A DNA stretch of 64,000 nucleotides from Polytrichum commune. Taxonomy: Eukaryota; Streptophyta; Polytrichopsida; Polytrichales; Polytrichaceae. Below are positions 9,144 to 17,791 of the stretch, piece after piece. Position 1 is the stretch's first letter. Each line of letters opens with the position of its first letter. The DNA lies in contig OX485804.1 in NCBI GenBank assembly GCA_950295325.1, forward strand, positions 17,794,001-17,858,000. Direction: 5' to 3'. The translations under genes were made by a program, and so were the position numbers. The notes beneath the pieces were generated by a model that did not search any database, was not told the origin of the DNA, and worked only from the letters and a program-made list of their open reading frames with translations.

Positions 9144-10469
9144 CTCCCATTTGGGGTTCTTATCTTTAGCATTCTCCCTTTCCTTGGGAGGCCTGCCATA
9201 AAACTCCCACACCTCCCTCGAGGCCATGATGTTTCTGATCCACGATGCCTGATAGGCCCTCTTTTTGTTCCCCATGTTGAAGAACCTGGAGATGTCGCTG
9301 AGGACCGTCTCGTTGTCCGACCAAACCACCAAAGCCTTCCAAACTTTTAGTTTCTCCTTCTGGTTGTTCGGGTCGTTCCACTCGGTCATCAGCTGGATTT
9401 TTTTTTATGCCTCCACACTGTGCTGCCCGTCAATCAACCAGAAGTCTCATTTGGAGATTGTCGGCCACATATCAGGCGTCGGCATTCTCTTCAGCCCTTG
9501 TGGCATGACAACAATCGTCTGCTTGTCGTCCTTGAACTGCCCGCCCAAGATTTGAGCGACCATCCAGTCGACGTAGGCGTCCTCCTTGGCTCGGACACAT
9601 TTCTCGGGTGGCGCAAGGTGGCACTACGCAATGTTGACCTCGAACTTGAAGTCCCTGCCCATGAAGAAGCAGTGCAGGCATTTTGTTTCGAAGTTGGTGT
9701 TTATTTTTTGTATTTCGCCTGCATCCACCTCCTGGCCAGGCTTCGGCATCCGGAGCTCCGGGGAAACAGGCTCGTCAGTCATCACCGATGACTCTCTTCC
9801 CCTTTTGGAAGGGGTCGTTTGACGGCTTGTTGATGGCGTTGGCGTCTCGCTGTCAGCCGGCGTTGTTGTAGTACTTGTCCGTCTCGACTCCACAGGGACC
9901 GCCCGCGGTTTCCTCACAGTTTGTGGTCTTGAGGACCCTGCGCCTTCTTCCGTCGTTGCCTTCCGCCTCACAGGCTGCTGTGTCTTGGGTTTGCTTTGCA
10001 GCGCCTTGTTTAGAACCGTGATGGCTTGTTTTAACTTCGTGAACTTGCTCGCAACCTTCGTGTTGGTTACACTGCCATCTCTGAATATGGCCTCCGGTTG
10101 TATGGTTTCAGGGTCGACGCAGGTCTCCTTGTCGTACAGGGGGTCGAAGGGCTCGGAGAACTGGTGCATGAACATGTGGACGTTCTGCACGGCGGAGTTC
10201 TCCAGTATGACGTCTACATAGTCCCCGAGAGACTGGACAGACGCAACCTCCCATCCCGTCAGCGTTGCCCAGGTGTGCTGCTCGTGGGTCCCCACCTTCA
10301 CCACGAATAGCAGCTTGAACATGGATGCCTTCACCACCTGAACGGACCATGCCAGAACGACGCCATCTTTTGGGACGTAAGAATCGTCCTGTGGAGTTTC
10401 ATACTCCTGCCAAAGGTGGTCTGGCACGAGCATGAACCACCTTTCACCTGGTCTCTTTTTAGGGGCCAC
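9144..10469 (-). pseudogene. Exon with ParB/sulfiredoxin-like DGQ domain, three in-frame stops
   Basis: Opens after an acceptor (GGATTGCAG before GTGGCCCCT). The first 280 codons give an unrecognised domain (PGERWFMLVPDHLWQEYETP) and a basic Ser/Thr/Pro linker. Then follow CHLAPPEKCVRAKEDAYVDW, a D-x-Q-T-I-V-V stretch and DFWLIDGQHSVEA. This order (R..., hV..., then IDGQH) matches the ParB-type N-terminal / DGQHR fold, where the DGQH loop binds nucleotide in active relatives. One frame runs throughout but is broken by TAG (9621-9623), TGA (about 9449) and TAA (about 9407). The second and third stops flank the DGQH motif. No intron is needed to keep the frame, so these look like nonsense changes in a pseudogene. 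Confidence 0.55.
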
Positions 10470-10496
10470 CTGCAATCCAAGAAATCGAAACTGTGA

Positions 10497-11275
10497 GTTT
10501 CGGTCGATCGACCCAAAGTATTGCAATGTGCATTTAACATTTGGAGGATTGACCCAAACATTACTCAATTTTCAAAGTCGTTTTAAAAGATCTTTTAGAT
10601 TTTAAATTGTGGTTTAGGTGGTCACCCTGCAATGTTTGGGTCGAGCGACCCAAACATGATGAGGCTGCAAATTTAGATAGTTTAACCCATTCATTTCAGA
10701 CTGCAATGTTTGAGTCGAACGATCCAAACATTTACTTAATTTTGAAAGTTCTTTTATATTTTACAATGTGCTTTAGTTCTTCTCCGTGTAATGTTTGGGT
10801 CGACCGACCGAAACATATTAGGCTGTAAATTTAGGTAGCTCAACCCAATCATTTCAGACTGCAATGTTTGGGTCGAACGACCCAAACATTTACTTAATTT
10901 TCAAAGTTCTTTAATATTTTACAATTTGGTTTGTTCTTCTCCTTGTAATGTTTGGGTCGAGCGACCCAAACATGATGAGGCTGCAAATTTAGGTAGCTCA
11001 ACCCATTCATTTCAGACTGCAATGTTTGGGTCGAACGACCCAAACATTTACTTAATTTTCAAAGTTCTTTTATATTTTACAATGTGGTTTAGTTCTTCTC
11101 CCTGTAATGTTTGGGTCGAGCGACCCAAACATAATGAGGCTCCAATGTTTGGGTCGCTCGACCCAAACAAGAGGCTGCAATGTTTGGGTCGAACGACCCA
11201 AACATTTAGTTCATTTTAGGCTGCAATTCAAATATTTATTATATTTTAATATGAGTTTGGGTCGTCTCCCCAAAC
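10497..11275. repeat. Palindrome array, about 158-bp units with two palindromes each
   Basis: Copies start at 10497 (degenerate), 10634, 10708 (degenerate), 10793, 10866, 10950, 11024, 11109, 11147, 11182 and 11255 (degenerate). A further decayed copy lies near 10539. Two alternating registers (10634/10793/10950/11109 and 10708/10866/11024/11182) each step by 157-159 bp, so the unit carries two dyads, one with centre AG and one with centre AA. The flanks extend the dyad to ATG...CAT. The array lies just 5' of the first recognised exon of the minus-strand gene. Confidence 0.95.
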
Positions 11276-11621
11276 TACTGTGTTTCCAGATGCATGTTTA
11301 ATGCTTGGGCAACATATACAATGCTTATGCATTGTATATGTAACAGGAACCTAAAGGGAATGATGCAAATTGTATGCACTGATGCAAATTGCTTACCTTG
11401 TCTTTCAAACTCTTGAAAGCTGCTCTCACAATCTGCTTCTTACAACCAGACTCAGAAACTCTGTTGTGGCACTAAAGAACAACTCTCACAAAGACCTCAG
11501 AAACACAATGAATCTCTCAAGCACCCTAAAACTTTCTCACAAACCCCCTGATTCTTGCAAACTCAGGCCTAATTTGAAAGACCTCTACCTTTCTATTACA
11601 CTCGACCGTGCTCACTTCTAC

Positions 11622-12026
11622 TCAACCTAAAATCACTCCATGCATGAAATTTACAAAACAAGTAAGGAGTTCAACACAATAAACCGCTCCGAACTCACTC
11701 AAAGCTAACACTCTGGACCAAGAAGAGAGAATAACAAGAGGAAGACAATAACAAGAGGAATAGAATGAGAGAAGAGGAGGAGAAGCATCAGAGAGGAGGA
11801 CAGGAATGAAGGAGAAAGAAGAATGAAAGGAAGCGGTGCGACCAAGACAAAAGCAAGCGGTGCGAAAGGAAGCGCTTGGCGCGGCGCTATGGAAAGCGGC
11901 GGCGGCGTTTCCAAGAGCGGCGCTTGGCGCGGAGGAAGAGAGGAAGAAAAAGAGAGAAAGAAAAAAGAGGAGGGGAGAGAAGGAGAGAGCGGAAGGGGTC
12001 ACCCTAAACCCTCGAATCCGGGCCAT
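11622..12026 (-). other. GA-rich / GCGG-rich patch, possible 5' region of the minus gene
   Basis: The plus strand is purine-rich (GAGAGAAGAGGAGGAG type) and then G+C-rich, with a repeated AAGCGGTGCGA / AAGCGCTTGGCGCGG motif. The minus-strand open frame of 134 codons is Ser/Phe/Leu-rich and looks compositional rather than conserved. Its place upstream of the minus-strand gene would suit a promoter or 5' UTR, but I have no direct support. Confidence 0.25.
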
Positions 12027-12056
12027 TAGATTGCGCCGGGCCCATCAACGGCTCAG

Positions 12057-12125
12057 AAGCCTCGCGGGCCAACACCCTGCCAGGTGTCGACACCTCCTTG
12101 GTTAAGGTGGTTGCCCGCGAGGCTT
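12057..12125. repeat. Nested hairpin with 13-bp GC-rich arms
   Basis: The left arm AAGCCTCGCGGGC (12057-12069) pairs with GCCCGCGAGGCTT ending at 12125. Inside are two further dyads, AGGTGTCGACACCT and CCTTGGTTAAGG. A GGTGTTGACACCTGCC-like copy follows directly. No gene is associated. It may be the inner part of an inverted-repeat element. Confidence 0.7.
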
Positions 12126-12774
12126 GTGGTGTTGACACCTGCCACCCTAGGCAGATTGCCTTCCTGGTTGTCCTTGCCCCTAGGTGCGGGACATAGGAGG
12201 GCCGGCGCCTCTCTTGGCCGCCCGACCCCGGCCTTCTAACCCGCTATTCATTAGCGGCAATTCAATACCACTCAAAAACCTACGTGGACTAAGGTATTCA
12301 ACAAAATTAACACCATCGCCAACTCATATTTTAATGGTGTTCAATTGAATGATCACCCGTTGGAATTGATAACATCGTAGAATGTAGCCATTATCGTTTT
12401 GGTGTATGAATAATGTAATTTATGGAATCATATGAGAGTGTTACAAAGTCTAAGAGGAGTAAGTCATAATTATATTGCAATCCACAAAGGCAATTACACG
12501 GTGCAATAATATAAATATGGTAACCATTCACATGGTTAACAATTTAGGATTATGTATTATAATTTATATGATGGTTGTTGGTAGAGGACAATGCTCTAGT
12601 CTATAATGGATACCCTAACAAGTAGCATTAGAGTGAACATTAATATATGTACTTAGAAGTTCACATTTGAAGTACATGGGAGAAACAAATGATTACAAAT
12701 GTATCTACTGCAACCCCATGGAGTTCACATATCATATGAAGTCATTTAAACATTCAATTTGATGTTTGATGATG

Positions 12775-12802
12775 CCTAAACCCTAAACCCTAAACCCTAA
12801 AC
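12775..12802. repeat. Short interstitial telomere-type repeat
   Basis: About four units of CCCTAAA occur in a row, the Arabidopsis-type plant telomere sequence. At this length it is an interstitial motif and not a chromosome end. The surrounding 12.13-13.6 kb shows no gene. Confidence 0.85.
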
Positions 12803-13610
12803 AACACAAACCATAACTGGATGGCACATAGGTCAAATGACATGGGCCTTGGTGCTTGTAGTTTCCAATACAAATGTATAATGTCATCACAACATCCTAA
12901 TTCACAAACGTGAAAGATGGATGTGTGGTTTTTCACGAATGAACGCACTAAAGGAAATAAATGATATTGTGCTCACAAGTAGGTGATACAATATTAACCT
13001 ATAACCTTGTCACCTGGTAAGAAGAGCATAAGAACTAGATTATAATAGATAGGATGTTGTTCATGTTAACATGTTATTTGGAATAGTGAAATATTATATA
13101 TTAATTTAAGGTAGATTTCATGTTGTGAATGATATGAGGACATAGGGTTTGAACTTTGCATGTTTTGCTCACACACATTGCTAGAGTTCAAGGGACTTCA
13201 CGATAGGTTCAAACATCCTTGAAAGATTGAACGTGCCAAATGTCATTTGTGGTTTATGGTTCCATTAATGACTTCCACATAGGTACTAGGTTATTGTCAC
13301 ACTTGGAGCCTTGAGGATGAAGCAATATTGGGTGCACACATTACAACACAACAGATGTTCTTTTAACTAGCGGAAATTGAAAGTTGGCCAAATTATTCAA
13401 GTTTGTCATGGCATTAATTATTTGTTTTCAAAATATAAGTCCTCATGTGAGAGTGTAAGTAATTGCATTAACTATTATATTTAGTGACTTTTAGTATATG
13501 AAGTTTTGTAATACATGCACATCTTTTGTCAATATATTGTTTGAAATATACCATAATGTTTGACTACAAGTAGAGTAAAACCCCTTAATAGATATAATCT
13601 TACATATTGT

Positions 13611-13745
13611 CATAGGGTTATTGGTATTCAGTGTATGCGTTCATATGTAGTGTATCAAAATCTTTATATCCTTTTTAGTTATATGATAGTTAGTGTTTGA
13701 TACACTTAAAACGAACGCATACACTTCCTATTACTAACCCTATGA
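13611..13745. repeat. Fold-back element, arms about 50 bp
   Basis: The left arm (CATAGGGTTATTGGTATTCA onward) is complementary, with mismatches, to the right arm (13696-13745, ending TTACTAACCCTATG). About 35 bp of loop lies between. A related copy of the right arm and its flank, in the opposite orientation, is at about 41701-41801, so this is a dispersed MITE-like family. Confidence 0.65.
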
Positions 13746-14044
13746 GAGTAAGTAACATTAAATGTAAACTCAAACACTAAATATCCACTGTGGTGATATA
13801 TGGAAGTTACATATAGGAATTTAGTATTAGTAAGGATGTGAGAAAAAAATACAACAATGATAAAAGGAGAAAGGAGATGGCAATAGGGAAGGTGGTGGTG
13901 TATTCATGTATAAAACTAATTATGAAAGAGTTGAAGAATAGTGTTGACCAAGTTAGGGTGGTAACAACTTTAAATATATGTTGAATTATTCATTTGATGG
14001 TTGGGGCAACGAAGAGCCAAGCTAAATATACATTGTCTATTATT

Positions 14045-14160
14045 GACAAGAAGCGGGAAATTGAGTCAGAAGGTTTGAATTAACGTCCAAAGGAGACCAG
14101 GCGGGAAAGGCATCCAAAGAGGATGCCCAAAGCGGAGGCGGGTAGTATAAAGAGCCCAAC
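14045..14160 (+). promoter_or_regulatory. Candidate promoter of the DUF7869-type gene
   Basis: TATAAAG at 14146-14152 is preceded by two GCGGGAAA motifs (near 14051 and 14101), which match the E2F consensus on this strand. A possible first-exon donor (AAATAG before GTTATA) lies near 14311, and an acceptor (TGTGTAG) lies at 15452-15458. If both are used, the 78-bp palindrome array falls in the first intron. There is no transcript evidence. Confidence 0.35.
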
Positions 14161-14366
14161 CCCCCCAAATGCTGGTTCTTTCTTTCATGTCCCAATCCTG
14201 AGATTGCTGCAAGCTCTCTAAGTTGGAGCTGTAATACACGGTTTGTGTACGCTTCCATTCATGAGCAGCTAATTACAACAAATATCTACGAGTTCAGTTG
14301 TTCCAAATAGGTTATATATAGATTAATAGAGAATCGCCCGAATAAATAGGCGGATTTTGCGGAATT

Positions 14367-15265
14367 GTTTGGGTCGGTCGACCCAAACCCAGCCCTACAG
14401 TGTGGGTGCTCACTGTTGTGAGCCTGAACCCATCCTGCCAAAAGGTTTGGGTCGGTCGACCCAAACCCAGCCCCAAAGTGTGGATGCTGTGTGTAGTGAG
14501 CCTGAACTCATCCTGCCTCGAGGTTTGGGTCGCTCGACCCAAACCCAACCCTCTAAGTGTGGGTGCTCTCTGGAGTGACCCTAAACCCATCCTGCCAAAA
14601 GGTTTGGGTCGCTTGACCCAAACCCAGCCCTCTAAGTGTGGGTGTTGTCTTTAGTGAGCCTGAACCCATCCTGCCAGAAGGTTTGGGTCGATTGACCCAA
14701 ACTCAACCCTACAGTGTGGGTGCTCACTGTTGTGAACCTGAACCCATCCTGCCAAAAGGTTTGGGTCGCTCGACCCAAACCCAACCCTCTAAGTGTGGGT
14801 GCTCTCTGGAGTGACTCTAAACCCATCCTGCCAAAAGGTTTGGGTCGCTCGACCCAAACCCAGCCCCCTAAGTATGGGTGCTCCTTGTCGTGACCTTAAA
14901 CCCATCCTCCCAAAAGGTTTGGGTCGCTCGACCCAAACCCAGCCCTCTAAGTGTGGGTGCTCTCTGGAGTGACCCTAAACCCATCCTGCCAAAAGGTTTG
15001 GGTCGCTCGACCCAAACCCAGCCCCCTAAGTATGGGTGCTCCTTGTCGTGACCTTAAACCCATCCTCCCAAAAGGTTTGGGTCGCTCGACCCAAACCCAA
15101 CGCCTAAGTGTGGGTGCTCTCTGTATTGAGCCTGAACCCTCCTCCCAAAAGGTTTGGGTCGCTCGACCCAAACCCAGCCTCTAAGTGTGGGTGCTCTCTG
15201 TATTGAGCCTGAACCCTCCTCCCAAAAGGTTTGGGTCGCTCGACCCAAACCCAACCTCTAAGTGT
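14367..15265. repeat. Twelve-unit tandem array, about 78 bp per unit, each with one palindrome
   Basis: Palindromes start at 14367, 14445, 14523, 14602, 14681, 14759, 14838, 14917, 14996, 15075, 15152 and 15229, with spacings of 77-79 bp. The centres are mostly CT (GT in the first two). The copies at 14602 and 14681 have one arm change. The dyad is extended by GG...CC. The spacer is a conserved run with AGTGTGGGTGCT and CTGAACCCATCCTGCCAAAA-like parts. Higher-order similarity among neighbours indicates recent tandem duplication. The array ends about 180 bp before the first DUF7869 coding exon. Confidence 0.97.
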
Positions 15266-15442
15266 GGATGGGATCTGGATGACAATGTGGCCACTGGCCA
15301 TCCGAAACCTTTACGAACCCAATGGCATATCAGTCATAAAAACTTGTATGAGCACTGAGTATTTGCAATTTTGTTTATATATGATGGTTTTTGTGTTCTT
15401 CGATTTGAACCTACAATTTTTGTGATTTTTTGACAATGTTCA

Positions 15443-16907
15443 ATGTTCATGTGTGTAGGCAGAATGGATGGGTTTAGTGAAATAGGGGATTGGTCATCTG
15501 ATGACATGGCCACTTGGCCATCTGCATCTGATGATGACTTAGACATTGTCGGGGAGGCTACTATGGCTGACAGTGCGGATGAAGATCATTTGGATTTACC
15601 TTCGTCTTCCGTACCGCAGTGTCCCATTGTTGAATGTACGGGACTTTCAAGGGCTTCGTGGGTGAATTTGGAGGTGATACTTCTTAACGATAGTGGAGTT
15701 GTTGTGGCGGAGGGGATTTGCCGTAACACCCATCCGCAAGATTGCATTGATGAAAACCCGCTTGGCACCGAGGACATTGGGGTTGTCATATTGGAGTCGG
15801 TCGTTCATTCCGAGGTGGATCCCACTCATAGGTTCTCCCTCCGCAGGTGACCATTGAGGAATGTCACAATTGATGGAGTTAGCTTGCGTGAACATGAGCA
15901 ACGACACATGCAAATCGAAAAGGAGGTGCAAGCAAACATGCGGCCGCGCAAGGGTCAAAGAAAGTACGATACATTGGCACGTCCTGCTCCGTCTGCAACT
16001 GATTGTAAACGTCAAAGGTTGCTCGGGGAGGAGTCCATTAGAGAAGTTGCCACAAAGGATTGTTGTGTGTATCGTTGTTGCCAATTGTTTCCAAGGGATA
16101 AATTGAAGGCCATCCGCGAAGAAATGTGGCTTGGAGATTTCCGTCTAAGATCCACAAGAAAATTTGATGTCCATAGGGTGATACATGTGAATGGGATGGG
16201 TCACAAGGTCATCACCATTGAAAGTATAGACGTGTGTTGTAAGGCATGGTACACCATTCACGGTGTGTCGAAAGCGGACTTTTATCAACAAGCTGCTTAT
16301 GCCAAGGAAGGCTGCCGGTCCCGTCACCATGGTAATGTGGGTTTAAAGAAGCCTAGGGAAGCAGCAAGGCAAGCAACGGCCACTCTAGCAACCATCATTG
16401 TCCCCCTTGCCGATGCAATGCCGCACAAAACACGCACACTCACAACCGGTGAAAAGGTTGTGGAGAAAGTTCTTCCTACAGGCACAAAATGGAAAGACAT
16501 ATTGTTGGACGTGAATGCAGTTGGCGAGAAGATTGGGTTGGAGCCAATTTCATTGTCAAAATTGAGTGCAATCAAGAAACAAAACTTTAGCGAATACATT
16601 ACAAAAAGACGAGGGGACAAATTTGCCAGGTGCTCTAATTGCGAGAAGTTGAAGCGCCTCCGGGATGCACACACGATGGGTACCGAGTCATATGCAGCGC
16701 ATCAATTGAACTATTTCAAGCACGTAAACATGCAAGAGGCACACCGTAATGATTACTACACAAATAGAGCTTTGTCCATCTCCAGGCCCTTGGAGGTTCT
16801 TACGGTCATCCATGACAAAATGGACCATGCCAAAACAGCCTCCCCATGTTTTGCAAATCGAATCAAGGCCACGGATGGATTTTTTAAGTTGCCTGTATCG
16901 GTTACAG
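15443..16907 (+). CDS. DUF7869-type protein, exon 1 (one in-frame TGA)
   Basis: The frame starts at ATG 15443, or ATG 15464 (MDGFSEIGDWSSDD) if the TGTGTAG acceptor is used. An acidic N-terminus is followed by a single TGA at 15848-15850, after which the same frame runs open to 16907. The later part has a Cys-rich element (DCCVYRCCQLFPRDKLKAI), an ICRxF-like segment (DVCCKAWYTIHGVSKADFYQ), a CSNCEKLKRL zinc-ribbon-like motif and VIHDKMDHAKTASPCF. This order is characteristic of DUF7869-type proteins, which I take to be transposase-derived RNase H-fold proteins; the first acidic residue would be the Asp in IHDKMD. The exon ends at a strong donor (ACAG before GTGAAC). Confidence 0.6.
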
Positions 16908-17034
16908 GTGAACTTCGAAACAATGTCATGACATACCCTAAATGTTGTGGTTTTTTATTCCGTGATGTACTTGAGAACATGGATTCACTCAAAATGGTTT
17001 AATTATATCTAATCACGTTGGGTTGGCATTGCAG
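16908..17034 (+). other. Intron of the DUF7869-type gene
   Basis: 127 nt, GTGAAC...GGCATTGCAG, phase 1. Splicing gives PVSVTGMIAHGHGDVKFAHY, matching the conserved k(v/i)TG(v/i)ixHG segment of the family. Without splicing the frame stops at 17000-17002, so the intron is well supported. Confidence 0.75.
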
Positions 17035-17791
17035 GAATGATTGCACATGGACACGGTGATGTCAAGTTTGCTCATTATGCTCTTGATTTGTATCCAGCGG
17101 ATTCAAACCACACGATAGGGTCATTTGCAAGGCTTTTACGTGATTTAGAGAAACCGCCAGCCTATTCTTCAGGATTGTTATTTGAAAACACGGGTTCAAC
17201 ACCTCTATATGAAGCGTTGTTGGATGAAAAAGATGTATGCTTTCATTTGTTGCCAGAGCCACCCAGTGATCCCGTGATTGCCAAAAAGTTGCCTCCCACT
17301 TTGCGTGTCCAATTGGACAATTGTGCCAAGGACAATAAAAGTAGATATGTTTTTGCATATTGGTCGTTGTTGGTTGCGAAAGGCATTTTCAAGGAGGTTT
17401 TTGTGTCCTTCCTATTGGTAGGCCACACGCACGATGATATTGATGCATCTTTTGGGCGGTGGAGCATGAAGTTGCGGGAGGAGGATTTTCCTACAATCCC
17501 GTTATTGATGAAGTCGTACATGGATTTGGATAACGTTCCGGTCATCCCCCATATGATTGAGGAGGTGCCAGACTTCAAGGCATTTATAGAACCTTATATT
17601 CGAAGTGGAGCTCACCGATTGATCGGGCATACGAAGGCACAACAATTCCGCTTCTATATGCGTGACGATGGTGTCCCGGCCATGCAATACAAGTTGTTGT
17701 GCACGACACAAGACTGGAGCCCGCCGGAGGGTCTTCTTGTGTGGCGCGTGGATGCGGATGGAAAGACCATGTTACCGGATGGGGAGCCTAG
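17035..17791 (+). CDS. DUF7869-type protein, exon 2, 5' part up to the retrotransposon
   Basis: Carries the catalytic-looking core: VQLDNCAKDNKSRYVFAYW (second acidic residue, DNC..xNK), then FVSFLLVGHTHDDIDASFGR (GHTHxDID, third acidic residue). These are the strongest DUF7869 signatures in the window. The exon is cut at 17791 by the LTR element; the last five bases CCTAG are the target duplication. The protein as it stands would read a few dozen residues into the LTR and stop at 17883. Confidence 0.7.

Larger units (their letters stand above)
4623..10469 (-). pseudogene. Multi-exon ParB-like / methylase-like / FCP1-like fusion gene, degenerate copy
   Basis: Gene-level entry. The exons I infer from splice signals are 10469-9144, 8880-7549, 7409-5946 and 5435-4623. 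The first three are 1326, 1332 and 1464 nt, all multiples of three, and every internal junction is phase 0. Domain order is a DGQ-type ParB/sulfiredoxin-like fold, a methylase-like motif I region, an acidic/coiled-coil segment and an FCP1-like HAD domain. The first exon carries three in-frame stops (about 9623, 9449 and 9407 in plus coordinates), so this copy cannot make the full protein without read-through. Introns 2-4 each contain the TTTGGGTCG palindrome. The true 5' end (above 10470) and 3' end (below 4623) are not fixed. Confidence 0.55.

Noticed and set aside
8881-9150. N-terminal extension of the 7549-8880 frame with repeated VWVDRPK peptides
   Set aside because: It is the translated 57-bp palindrome array inside an intron with good donor (GTGAGT) and acceptor signals.
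10607-11219. Plus-strand frames with repeated CNVWVERPKH / FGSNDPN peptides
   Set aside because: They are read-through of the palindrome array; the same peptides arise from any copy on either strand.
11622-12026. Hydrophobic 134-residue membrane protein
   Set aside because: It is the complement of a GA/GCGG-rich low-complexity tract; the Ser/Phe/Leu content follows from composition.
12775-12802. Chromosome end
   Set aside because: Only about four telomere units, with ordinary sequence on both sides.
14367-15265. Regularly spaced 22-bp repeats resembling a CRISPR array
   Set aside because: Spacers are near-identical to each other, the unit is a simple tandem repeat, the setting is a plant nuclear genome, and no cas genes are present.
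14312-15301. Minus- and plus-strand frames with GLGRATQTFWQDGF-like repeats
   Set aside because: Translations of the 78-bp tandem repeat, open on both strands because of unit composition and not because of coding.
16997-17034. A 38-nt intron ending the first DUF7869 exon
   Set aside because: Too short and the wrong phase. The donor at 16908 (ACAG before GTGAAC) gives the right phase and restores a conserved segment.
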